From Fen-1258 sp947085815 (GTDB lineage Bacteria > Bacteroidota > Ignavibacteria > Ignavibacteriales > Melioribacteraceae): a stretch of DNA of 64,000 nucleotides. The DNA lies in the NCBI GenBank assembly GCA_947085815.1, contig CAMTXU010000007.1:115783-179782 (forward strand). The letters are read 5' to 3'. Below the pieces are notes generated by a model. That model searched no databases. It saw only the letters and a program-made list of their open reading frames with translations, and was not told the DNA's origin. The position numbers were made by a program, and so were the translations under genes. Positions 43,044 through 50,635 of this stretch are shown piece after piece; the first letter of the stretch is position 1, and the number at the start of each line of letters is the position of its first letter.

Positions 43044-44951
43044 TTAACCGACATTAATTTTGTAGCCTTTGGTAATCATGAAATCGAAAATAAGTCTCAC
43101 TAAAACCAATTGACTGAATAAACTTGTTACGATACCAATAATAAGAGTTAATGCAAAACCTTGAACCGGTCCGCTTCCGAACTGATAGAGAATTATACCG
43201 GTAAGTAATGTAACTATATTGGAATCGATGATAGCTGAAAGGGAAATCTTAAAACCTGCGTCAACTGCGGCTTTATACGTTTTACCGGTTTTAAGTTCCT
43301 CACGGATTCTTTCATAAATAAGAACGTTTGCATCAACTGCCATACCCATAGAAAGAACAACACCGGCAATACCAGGTAATGTTAGTGTTGCCTGAAAAGC
43401 GGCAAGGACTCCCATAGTTAAGAGCACTGTCATTATAACTCCAATATCTGCGAATGAACCTGCTGTCTTATAGTAAAAAATCATAAACACTGCTACAAGC
43501 AGGTAACCGATCCAGGCAGAATTAAATCCACGACTAATCGAGTCCTGACCGAGTGAAGGTCCAACAACTCTCTGCTCAAGAATTTCAATTGGAGCGGGGA
43601 GAGCACCGGCTTTTAATACGATCTCGAGAAGTTTAGCTTCTTCCATATTGGCAGAGCCGGTAATTCTAGAACTGCCGCCTGGTATTTTGCCTTCAATTGT
43701 TGGAGCGGTATAAACTTGGTTATCAAGAATAACAGCACATCTCTTGCGAATATTAGCGCCAGTAATTCTTGCCCATTCGCGGGCGCCTTCGTTGTTCATC
43801 TGCATTGTAACTTCCGGAGCCGATGTAGTTGGATCAATATTCGCTTGAGCGTCAACAACAACACCGCCGGTTAATTCGGCTTCCTTATTAACCATATACA
43901 TTCTGAAATATTTAATTCCGTCACTTCCTATTTCCGGCTTAGCATCAAATAGGAATTCAATATTGTCGGGCATAACTTTTTTTACTTCTGGATTTTCGAG
44001 TAACGCCTTGATTCTATTGATATCGCTCTCTTTTACAAAAGCATCAGCAATTCTTCCTTGAGGATCTATCAAACGAGCGAGCGTAAAGAAAGGATGTTCT
44101 TTAGCGAATTGTTCTTCTGTAAGCTTTTGGTCTTTCTTTGATGTGTCAGTTTGAGTTACAGCTTTCTTTACAGCAGAAGAGTCGATTTTATTAAGACCCG
44201 CAATAGCGGCATCAATTTTTTCCATTACAGGGATAGCAAAATCGGCTTCTTTCACCATTTTGAATTCTAGTAACGCTTGCCCTTGCAGCAATTTCTTAGC
44301 TTCTTCTTCTCTGGCGATGCCCGGTAGCTGAACAATGATTCTGCGAGAACCTTGTTTCTGAATTTCTGGTTCGGATACACCATACTGGTTTACTCTATTG
44401 CTGATAATTTCGATTGCTCTTGTAACGGCATCTGCTTCCTGCTGTTCTAATTTAGAAGCAATAGCATTATCATCTTCGCGGATTGAACCAAAGTATCTGC
44501 TCATGCGGATTCCCTTAGCTTTCATCTTGCGAACAAGAATTGTTACAACGTTCTCATCCGAGTTTTTCGCATCTGCTTCTGCTTCTTTTAAAATTTGCGT
44601 GAATTGTGCATCGGGGTCTTTAGCTAATTTTTCAAGAAGCTTAGCGGAGTTAACTTCCATAACAAGATACATTCCGCCCTGAAGATCCAGACCGAGCTTT
44701 ATTCTTTTTTCTCTTGCTGATTTGTATTCAGGAGTATTAACAAGAATACTATCCTTGATTGATGAACGCTTATCTTTTAAGTCTGCAGCACTGATCGTCG
44801 GATTGTCCTTTTTAATCTTTGCCTCAAAAGAAGTTAACTTAGTTTCGACTTCTTTATTGTTTCTGGAATCTTGATAAGTTGGATATAGTAGGTAAAGACA
44901 GAAAAGAATGGCACCTGCGATCATAATGATTCTGAATCTTAGCTCTTTCAT
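43044..44951 (-). CDS. secD: Protein translocase subunit SecD
   Basis: A 635-residue RND-type subunit with the N-terminal motif KRIKLGLDLQGGMYLVMEV, a long P1 periplasmic domain (about 100-430; RIIVQLPGI; EVTMQMNNEGAREWARIT) and the membrane half with VVGPSLGQDSI, VLSMGMAVDANVLIYERIRE and FGSGPVQGFALTLIIGI. It heads the two-gene secDF transcript. Upstream lies a 234-bp repeat-bearing gap, then rplI on the same strand. Confidence 0.96.
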   Translation of the reverse strand: MKELRFRIIMIAGAILFCLYLLYPTYQDSRNNKEVETKLTSFEAKIKKDNPTISAADLKDKRSSIKDSILVNTPEYKSAREKRIKLGLDLQGGMYLVMEVNSAKLLEKLAKDPDAQFTQILKEAEADAKNSDENVVTILVRKMKAKGIRMSRYFGSIREDDNAIASKLEQQEADAVTRAIEIISNRVNQYGVSEPEIQKQGSRRIIVQLPGIAREEEAKKLLQGQALLEFKMVKEADFAIPVMEKIDAAIAGLNKIDSSAVKKAVTQTDTSKKDQKLTEEQFAKEHPFFTLARLIDPQGRIADAFVKESDINRIKALLENPEVKKVMPDNIEFLFDAKPEIGSDGIKYFRMYMVNKEAELTGGVVVDAQANIDPTTSAPEVTMQMNNEGAREWARITGANIRKRCAVILDNQVYTAPTIEGKIPGGSSRITGSANMEEAKLLEIVLKAGALPAPIEILEQRVVGPSLGQDSISRGFNSAWIGYLLVAVFMIFYYKTAGSFADIGVIMTVLLTMGVLAAFQATLTLPGIAGVVLSMGMAVDANVLIYERIREELKTGKTYKAAVDAGFKISLSAIIDSNIVTLLTGIILYQFGSGPVQGFALTLIIGIVTSLFSQLVLVRLIFDFMITKGYKINVG

Positions 44952-45034
44952 TCTGGTATGTAATTTTAGTGATAGAAATAGTCTAATTATAATACAATAA
45001 ATAATGAGGCAAGCTCAAAAGTTCTTTCTGATAA

Positions 45035-45127
45035 CTTTGTGGCTTTGTGCCTTATGCCGCAGGCATCCCTTAGGGAGTGGCAATATTTGGTTTTAAGCGA
45101 AAAACTAATTTCTTAATAACCACAAAG
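45035..45127. repeat. Palindromic intergenic element between rplI and secD
   Basis: Outer inverted arms CTTTGTGG (45035-45042) and CCACAAAG (45120-45127) enclose two small hairpins, ATGCC-gca-GGCAT (45054-45066) and TCCCT-t-AGGGA (45066-45076). The right end (CCACAAAGACACCAAG) resembles part of the repeat at 2464-2573. There is no coding potential. Confidence 0.5.
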
Positions 45128-45185
45128 ACACCAAGACTCTAAGAAACACCAAGTAATTGAAGCAGCCTCAAAAAACTAAATGAAT

Positions 45186-45629
45186 CTATTCTCTTACAAC
45201 CCAAGTTTTAACAATTGCAGAGACACTCGGATGAAGTTTTATAGCTACGCTATAAATGCCAAGAGATTTAATCGGTTCAGTAATTTCAATTTTTCTCTTA
45301 TCAACATCAAAACCTTTTTCTTTCATTGAATCAGCAATCATCTGGCTGGTCACCGTTCCGAAAATTTTATCTTCTTCACCCACTTTAACAGGTATGGTAA
45401 TAGATACTTTTTCAATTTCGTTAGCCAGCTTTTGAGCGATGTCTAACTCTTTAGCTTCTTTCTTAAGGATTTGTTTCTTTTCTTCTTCGAGAGCTAAAAT
45501 ATTTCCCTTAGTTGCCTGATATGCAATTTGACGCGGGATCAGATAGTTTCTTGCATATCCATCTTTTACGTTAGCAACGTCTCCAACTTTTCCAAGTTGA
45601 TCAAAATTTCTTCTTAATATTACTTTCAT
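45186..45629 (-). CDS. rplI: 50S ribosomal protein L9
   Basis: A 147-residue primary 23S rRNA-binding protein. It shows the invariant N-terminal domain MKVILRRNFDQLGKVGDVAN and VKDGYARNYLIPRQIA, a long connecting helix and the C-terminal domain (EDKIFGTVTSQMIADSM). It is the last gene of rpsF-ssb-rpsR-rplI, eight bases after rpsR. Confidence 0.98.
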   Translation of the reverse strand: MKVILRRNFDQLGKVGDVANVKDGYARNYLIPRQIAYQATKGNILALEEEKKQILKKEAKELDIAQKLANEIEKVSITIPVKVGEEDKIFGTVTSQMIADSMKEKGFDVDKRKIEITEPIKSLGIYSVAIKLHPSVSAIVKTWVVRE

Positions 45630-45637
45630 TACCGCTC

Positions 45638-45865
45638 CTACTTAACTGCTTCTGAAACAAATGGTAAAATTGCCAATTGACGTGCTCTTTTAATTGCCTG
45701 AACTAACTCTCTGTGCTGCTTTGCAGTTAGCCCGGTAATTCTTCGCGGAATTATTTTACCTTGATCGGTAAGAAATCTTCCAAGTTGTTTAGTGTCTTTG
45801 TAGTCAATGTAACCATCAATGACTCTTTTGACTTTTTTCTGGTTTTTCATTCTGTCATTTCTCAT
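45638..45865 (-). CDS. rpsR: 30S ribosomal protein S18
   Basis: A 75-residue protein with IDYKDTKQLGRFLTDQGKI and RRITGLTAKQHRELVQAIKR in the expected order and RARQLAILPF at the end. Its ATG overlaps the ssb stop codon (ATGA, 4 bp). S18 forms a heterodimer with S6, encoded two genes upstream. Confidence 0.98.
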   Translation of the reverse strand: MRNDRMKNQKKVKRVIDGYIDYKDTKQLGRFLTDQGKIIPRRITGLTAKQHRELVQAIKRARQLAILPFVSEAVK

Positions 45866-46332
45866 GATTTGTTACTCTTCATTAAATCTGATTCTTCATC
45901 GGTTAAAAATTTATCGAATGAGTTATCTTCATAATCAGCTTCGTCGGATTCAACTACAACATCATCACCATTTCCGGTGGCTTTCGCAAATTTATTGAGG
46001 AATTGAATTCTCTTAGCTTTGATCTCAACGATTGTTCGGTTTTTTCCATCTTCAGTTTTGAAAGTTCTGCTTTGGAGTTCGCCATCAATTAAAACAGCAC
46101 TTCCTTTTTTAAGACGGTCTTTACAACTGTCTGCCAATTTGTTCCAGGCAACAACGCCAACATAGCATACGTCTTCTTGCCATTGATTGCTGCTGTCTTT
46201 ATATCTTCTGTTTGCTGCAACATGAAAATTCACAACCGGTGTATTGTTAGAGGTCTGTCTAAAGACAGGATCCTTTGTGAGGTTGCCCGCTACAATAACA
46301 CTATTCAGTTCTGGCATCTTAAGTTCAGCCAT
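45862..46332 (-). CDS. ssb: Single-stranded DNA-binding protein
   Basis: A 156-residue OB-fold protein: NSVIVAGNLTKDPVFR, VVNFHVAANRRYKD, and ELQSRTFKTEDGKNRTIVEI. The C-terminal tail is acidic (ESDEADYEDNSFDKFLTDEESD) but ends in LMKSNKS. It lacks the usual terminal DDDIPF-like tip that recruits partner proteins, though FDKFL in the tail may substitute. It sits between rpsF and rpsR, as in most bacteria. Confidence 0.95.
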   Translation of the reverse strand: MAELKMPELNSVIVAGNLTKDPVFRQTSNNTPVVNFHVAANRRYKDSSNQWQEDVCYVGVVAWNKLADSCKDRLKKGSAVLIDGELQSRTFKTEDGKNRTIVEIKAKRIQFLNKFAKATGNGDDVVVESDEADYEDNSFDKFLTDEESDLMKSNKS

Positions 46333-46361
46333 CGTTTCCTCCGCTCCTTAACTAGAATTAG

Positions 46362-46763
46362 TTATGCTTGACTTTCTGTTGTTTTTAATTGAGCCTCTGC
46401 GGCCGCAGTTGCTGATGCAGCTTCTGCATTTTTTGCAGCTTCTTTTTGTTTGGCGATTGCTTCAACTGCAAATTTGTCCAGCTGAATTGTTAAATAGCGA
46501 ATCACATTTTCGTCCAGTCTGTAATTACGCTCCAATATTGCGATTAGATCCGTTGACGCATTGAATCTAAAAATAACATAGTAACCGCTTTTTGCTTTGT
46601 TGATTGGATAAGCGAGACGTTTTCTGCCCCACTTGTCAAGATCAAGCATTTCGCCGCCATGCGTGGTAATTGTTTCTTGCATTCTGGAAATGGTTGATTC
46701 GATTTGATCGTCTTCGAGTGTTGCGTTAATAATAGCGACACTCTCGTAGGTTCTTTTACGCAT
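46362..46763 (-). CDS. rpsF: 30S ribosomal protein S6
   Basis: A 133-residue protein starting at the ATG at 46763 (MRKRTYESVAIINATLED), with a GGAGGTGA ribosome-binding site. The open frame extends 24 codons further upstream, but that part is the translated leader hairpin. The beta-alpha-beta fold shows GGEMLDLDKWGRKRLAYPI and KSGYYVIFRFNA. The C-terminal tail is Ala/Glu-rich, as often seen. It is the first gene of the S6-SSB-S18-L9 operon. Confidence 0.97.
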   Translation of the reverse strand: MRKRTYESVAIINATLEDDQIESTISRMQETITTHGGEMLDLDKWGRKRLAYPINKAKSGYYVIFRFNASTDLIAILERNYRLDENVIRYLTIQLDKFAVEAIAKQKEAAKNAEAASATAAAEAQLKTTESQA

Positions 46764-46777
46764 TGTGATACTCACCT

Positions 46778-46817
46778 CCCTATGGGCTTTGTCCCCCCGC
46801 TTCAGCGGGGAGAAGGG
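46778..46817 (-). promoter_or_regulatory. Leader hairpin directly upstream of the rpsF ribosome-binding site
   Basis: On the minus strand, CCCCGC-TGAA-GCGGGG (46810 to 46795) is enclosed by a weaker CCCT/AGGG pair. The AGGG partner is part of the ribosome-binding site. Many bacteria have an S6:S18-binding autoregulatory structure at this place. A similar GC hairpin also occurs inside the repeat at 63211-63225, so a repeat origin is equally possible. Confidence 0.35.
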
Positions 46818-46898
46818 TTTATAATTTGGGCTCAAAAAATAGGATTATTTAATAAGCCTTGCAATATTTTATTGAATAAATAAAAATTATTAATTTAC

Positions 46899-47074
46899 CT
46901 TACGCAAAAGATTCAATTGAATAACCACGAGCTTTAGCTCATGGTTTAATAAACACCACAAATATCGGCTTTAGCCACCTGAACAACCTATTCTTGGGCT
47001 AAAGCCCGTAGTTTGGTCTCTTATTTAATCCACGACTTAAAAGTTGTGGTTACTCAAAGTCCAACTATGCGTAA
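46899..47074. repeat. Repeat element with TTACGCA inverted ends and three hairpins
   Basis: The ends are CTTACGCA (46899-46906) and TGCGTAA (47068-47074). Inside, AACCACGAGC pairs with GCTCATGGTT (46923-46946), GGCTTTAGCC (46967-46976) pairs with GGCTAAAGCC of 46996-47007, and CCACGACTT pairs with AAGTTGTGG (47030-47049). G-U wobbles fit folding on the minus-strand RNA. The same 7-bp ends bound another element at 63120-63259. Confidence 0.55.
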
Positions 47075-47083
47075 AGTGGCTCA

Positions 47084-47731
47084 TTAATTCTTGCCATTAT
47101 TCAGTGGAAATAGACTTTTTTCATCAGTATCAGAGGTGGATTCATCAATGCTATCCAGCGATTTCTTCTTAGACTTGCTATAAAAGTCTAACATCTCTTT
47201 GTACCCGCCGGAAATGAACCTTTCAATCAGCTCCACCGAAAATTCTATGCTTCTATTTACTACTTCAAATTCCTCTTTTGTAAACTGGGCAAGAACAAAA
47301 TTTGCCATTTCTCCTTTTTCAAACTCGCTTCCAATACCAAATCTAAGTCGCGGAAATGAATCGTTTTGCAGATGATAGAGGATGGATTTTATTCCGTTAT
47401 GCCCGCCATCGCTGCCGGATTTTCTTAATCTAATTTCGCCGACCTGTAAATTCACATCATCAACAAGAACCAGTATACTTTCTATATCTATCGGGTGATC
47501 TTCCAAGAAATCTGAAACAGCAACACCGCTCAAATTCATGAACGATGTTGGTTTCATCAAAAAAAAATCGGAAGAGTTCATCACACCTTCCGAATAATTG
47601 TAATCCTTCTTTGAGGATTTGAATTTCATTTTATACTTGAAGGCAAAGCGGTCGAGTATTTGAAAGCCAATGTTATGGCGTGTCAACTCGTATTGTGTAC
47701 CCGGATTGCCAAGTCCAACAACTGCGTGCAA
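47084..47731 (-). CDS. pth: Peptidyl-tRNA hydrolase
   Basis: Recycles peptidyl-tRNA released from stalled ribosomes. The 215-residue protein opens with VVGLGNPGTQYELTRHNIGF (catalytic His near residue 19) and has KPTSFMNLSG with its Asn, LVLVDDVNLQVGEIRLR and SGSDGGHNGIKSI. About 25 extra polar residues follow the normal C-terminus (SKKKSLDSIDESTSDTDEKS). It lies five bases after rplY in a prs-rplY-pth transcript. Confidence 0.97.
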   Translation of the reverse strand: MHAVVGLGNPGTQYELTRHNIGFQILDRFAFKYKMKFKSSKKDYNYSEGVMNSSDFFLMKPTSFMNLSGVAVSDFLEDHPIDIESILVLVDDVNLQVGEIRLRKSGSDGGHNGIKSILYHLQNDSFPRLRFGIGSEFEKGEMANFVLAQFTKEEFEVVNRSIEFSVELIERFISGGYKEMLDFYSKSKKKSLDSIDESTSDTDEKSLFPLNNGKN

Positions 47732-47736
47732 CTAGA

Positions 47737-48381
47737 TTAATCCTCGTCTTCGGTCTGCTTACCTTTGGTAATAATCTCAGGCTCAGCCTTTTCGTCGCCC
47801 TCTACTGCCTCTGCCTTTGTCGCTTCAACTGCCGCACGAGGAACAACAACCGATACAATAATGACATCCGGATTTTGCATGAATTTAACTTTATCGATGG
47901 CAAGATCACGAACGTGAATTGAATCGCCCAGAGCCAAGTTAGAAACATCGATTGTAATATGCTCAGGAATATCTGCAGGCAAGCATGAGACTGTAACTTT
48001 GTGTAAAGTTTGCTGAACAATACCGCCTTCTTTAACACCTTTAGCCTGACCTTCAAACATTAGCGGCACTTCAATTTCAATTTCTTGATCAGCGGAGATT
48101 CCAAGCAGATCGAAATGAACAACTCGATCTGTAACCGGATCGAACTGAACATTTTTTAGAATTGATTTAAACTCCTCGCCACCATCTATTTTAAGATTGA
48201 TAATGTGGGTTTCAGATGTAAAAACAATCGGTTTTAATGCTTTTTCCGAAACAAAGAGAGGAATTGGATCAACACCCTTAGTATAAAAAATTCCCGGCAC
48301 GTTTCCTTCTCTTCTAAGCTGATTAACAACACCTTTTGTAGAAAGAGTTCTTTTGCTTCCGTTTACTAGTATTTCTGACAT
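47737..48381 (-). CDS. rplY: 50S ribosomal protein L25 (long CTC form)
   Basis: A 214-residue protein binding 5S rRNA. The N-terminal L25 domain (LRREGNVPGIFYTKG; FDLLGISADQEIEIEVPL) is followed by the TL5/CTC beta domain (VSCLPADIPEHITIDVSNL). The acidic/Lys tail (EPEIITKGKQTEDED) is typical. It lies between prs and pth, a widespread arrangement. Confidence 0.96.
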   Translation of the reverse strand: MSEILVNGSKRTLSTKGVVNQLRREGNVPGIFYTKGVDPIPLFVSEKALKPIVFTSETHIINLKIDGGEEFKSILKNVQFDPVTDRVVHFDLLGISADQEIEIEVPLMFEGQAKGVKEGGIVQQTLHKVTVSCLPADIPEHITIDVSNLALGDSIHVRDLAIDKVKFMQNPDVIIVSVVVPRAAVEATKAEAVEGDEKAEPEIITKGKQTEDED

Positions 48382-48412
48382 TTCTTAATTATCTCCCAGA
48401 ATAATTTCTTCT

Positions 48413-49354
48413 CTAATTTTTATCTATTTCAAATAATGAACTAATAGATTCGTTCCTGCTGGAACGAATAATAGCTTCCGCGAATAGTTCGGAAGCAGAT
48501 CTAACAACAATTTTACCACCGGCATCAAATTTAAGAGGGATGCTGTCGGTTACATATAATTTCGAAAGCTCAGAATCTGTTATCTTTTTAATCGCATCTC
48601 CAGACAGAAGGGGATGAGTAATAGCGCCAAAAATTTCTTTTGCCCCTTTGGCTTTCAATGCTTCTACGGCACTTACAAATGTTCCTCCGGTATCAATTAA
48701 ATCGTCAACAATAAGTACATTCTTCCCGTCAACTTCGCCAATGATGTTCATCATTTCAACTTGATTGTGCTTCGGTCTTCTCTTATCAATTACCACTAAT
48801 CCGGCGTTCAGTCTCTTTGCATAAGAACGCGCCAGTTTTATGCCTCCCATATCGGGAGAAACAACAACTAAATTTTCAATCTTATCCTTGAACAACCCGG
48901 TAAAAGCCGGAGAGGCGTACAGGTGATCAAAAGGAATATCAAAAAAACCTTGAATCTGCGCCGCGTGCAGATCCATAGTAATAACTCTATCAGCGCCTGC
49001 TTTTGTAATTAAATTTGCTACAAGTTTGGCTGTAATAGCAACTCTTGGCTGATCTTTTCTATCCTGCCTTGCATATCCAAAGTAAGGAATAACGGCTGTA
49101 ACTCTGGTTGCACTTGCTCGTTTAGCAGCATCAATTGTAATGAGCAACTCCATCAGATTTTCCGCAGGTGGATGTGTGGATTGCACGATGAACACATCTC
49201 TGCCTCTGACGTTTTCCATGAACTTAACCCATATTTCACCGTCGCTGAACTTTCTAAAATCGAGGGTTCCAGGGATCAAATTCAAATAAGTACAGATTTT
49301 CTCGGTTAATTCTTTGCTGGATGTACCGGAAAATATGAGCGGTTGCTGCTCCAA
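48413..49354 (-). CDS. prs: Ribose-phosphate pyrophosphokinase (PRPP synthetase)
   Basis: Makes PRPP from ribose 5-phosphate and ATP for nucleotide and His/Trp synthesis. It has 313 residues. Motifs: FSGTSSKEL, FSDGEIWV, RGRDVFIVQSTHPPAEN, the flexible loop PYFGYARQDRKDQPR, and the PRPP-binding NVLIVDDLIDTGGTF. It heads the prs-rplY-pth group, starting about 105 bp downstream of the lipoprotein gene. Confidence 0.97.
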   Translation of the reverse strand: MEQQPLIFSGTSSKELTEKICTYLNLIPGTLDFRKFSDGEIWVKFMENVRGRDVFIVQSTHPPAENLMELLITIDAAKRASATRVTAVIPYFGYARQDRKDQPRVAITAKLVANLITKAGADRVITMDLHAAQIQGFFDIPFDHLYASPAFTGLFKDKIENLVVVSPDMGGIKLARSYAKRLNAGLVVIDKRRPKHNQVEMMNIIGEVDGKNVLIVDDLIDTGGTFVSAVEALKAKGAKEIFGAITHPLLSGDAIKKITDSELSKLYVTDSIPLKFDAGGKIVVRSASELFAEAIIRSSRNESISSLFEIDKN

Positions 49355-49460
49355 TTATTAAAATATCTTTTTTAGTTCTAAAAACGGTGGGCAAATATAA
49401 AGAAATCAACAAGGCGTGTCAAATTAATCGGATTTATGTTTTATTCCCTAATTTTCCAAA

Positions 49461-50129
49461 TCATTTCATCCTCTTACTGAACAGAAAGACTACAACGACT
49501 AAAAATACGCCCAATGCGATGATGAATATCCATGCCGGAGTCTCCTTTAGTTTGAACGGACGATATGTAGCCGTGATATATTTTCCCGTACCGATATCGT
49601 CAAGGGAATATTTCCAAGTGAGTTTATTTCTTTCAATTTCGGTGGCGTTATGACTTAATGTTTCTCCCGGCAGATAATAAATATAGTTTATCGAGAAGTT
49701 TTTACTGTCAAAACCAAAACCGGTTGCAATTGGAGGAACAAATTGAGAAAATATTTTTGTGTTTTTAGCGCCGTCCTTAATTGACAACTCTGATTTCCTA
49801 AAGGCGGGGGTTAGGTTTAATGAGTCGAGACTGTTGAAATCCAGCGATACCTGAGAGTGAATTGTGCTGTCGTTAAAATCTTTGTACACTTCTACTTTTC
49901 TTATGTAGCTGTATTGAGAAGAAAATTCCTTCAACACAGAATCCTTACTGAAGATGCCGAGCTGCTCAACTATGGCTGAATCTTTTGGCGAGGTCCATTT
50001 CATCCAGTAATGGATAAACATATTGCCGGACCCGTCTTTTTTTATTGTGGTGATTTGTGTATAGTTAAGGCAGCCATTGATGGACAGTATAAGTAAGATA
50101 ACAAAGAACGATAAGATTTTACGATTCAT
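49461..50129 (-). CDS. Lipoprotein with C-terminal membrane helix, function unknown
   Basis: A 222-residue protein. The N-terminal signal has the lipobox LSINGC, so Cys20 would be lipidated. A beta-rich exported region follows (about 21-190) and then a second hydrophobic helix near the end (WIFIIALGVFLVVVVFLF, about 200-217) with a basic tail. A lipidated N-terminus plus a C-terminal anchor would tether the domain at both ends. I do not recognise a family. It is probably a single-gene unit between FmdB and prs. Confidence 0.75.
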   Translation of the reverse strand: MNRKILSFFVILLILSINGCLNYTQITTIKKDGSGNMFIHYWMKWTSPKDSAIVEQLGIFSKDSVLKEFSSQYSYIRKVEVYKDFNDSTIHSQVSLDFNSLDSLNLTPAFRKSELSIKDGAKNTKIFSQFVPPIATGFGFDSKNFSINYIYYLPGETLSHNATEIERNKLTWKYSLDDIGTGKYITATYRPFKLKETPAWIFIIALGVFLVVVVFLFSKRMK

Positions 50130-50351
50130 GAGTCTACTCTAAAAAGGTATATCTAAAGTAAAAATATTTTGAATTGGGTTTGTCTTCATAAAGTAAATTT
50201 GCATAAAAGACCTTTTTAGATACGCCTCATTCATAATTCCGTTTTTTATTTGAACAAATATGCAAAAAAAACAAATAACAAAATAGAAGTTTGATCTTTG
50301 AAACCTACTCGCTATTTTTGCCGCCAGATTTATTAGATATAAAGGAAAGAA

Positions 50352-50612
50352 ATGCCAACATACGATTACAAATGTTTGGATTGCGGATACGCTTTCGAAC
50401 ATTTTCAGAGAATTACAGAAGAGCAATTAACACATTGCCCCGAGTGCAATGGGCATGTGAAAAGATTAATTGGCGCCGGTTCAACGCCAATTTTTAAAGG
50501 AAGCGGGTTTTATCAAACAGATTATAAAAACAATTCTAAAAAAGCGACCAGTGCACCGGCAGAAAAGAAATCTGATTCATCTTCTCCTTTACCGGCATCT
50601 GAAAAGAAATAA
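50352..50612 (+). CDS. FmdB-family zinc-ribbon protein
   Basis: An 86-residue protein. The N-terminal zinc ribbon PTYDYKCLDCGYAFEHFQ and HCPECNG gives ligands Cys8, Cys11, Cys29 and Cys32; VKRLIGAGSTPIFKGSGFYQTDY is the conserved FmdB block. The C-terminus is a Lys/Ser/Pro-rich tail. These small proteins are proposed regulators, but the actual role is unsettled. AAAGGA precedes the ATG. It is convergent with the outer-membrane protein gene. No other feature is seen in 50130-50351. Confidence 0.92.
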   Translation: MPTYDYKCLDCGYAFEHFQRITEEQLTHCPECNGHVKRLIGAGSTPIFKGSGFYQTDYKNNSKKATSAPAEKKSDSSSPLPASEKK

Positions 50613-50620
50613 TTCAATTT

Positions 50621-50635
50621 AAGAGAACATCTCTT
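50621..50635. terminator. Short bidirectional hairpin between convergent genes
   Basis: AAGAGA-acat-TCTCTT lies between the fmdB-like stop and the stop of the convergent minus-strand gene, with TTTT on the plus strand and TTAAA on the other side. The small stem makes this a weak call. Confidence 0.35.

Larger units (their letters stand above)
46764..47083. other. Gene-free region between rpsF and pth
   Basis: This 320-bp region includes the rpsF leader hairpin (46778-46817) and a multi-hairpin repeat element (46899-47074). Between them, 46818-46898 is AT-rich with nothing recognisable except, presumably, the rpsF promoter. Confidence 0.6.

Noticed and set aside
46764..46835. 24-codon extension of S6
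   Set aside because: It translates the leader hairpin and ribosome-binding site; S6 proteins start as MRKRTYE-like at 46763.
46899..47074. CRISPR array or tRNA-like cloverleaf
   Set aside because: The three hairpins differ from each other, there are no equal spacers, and no acceptor stem, anticodon loop or T-loop signature is visible.
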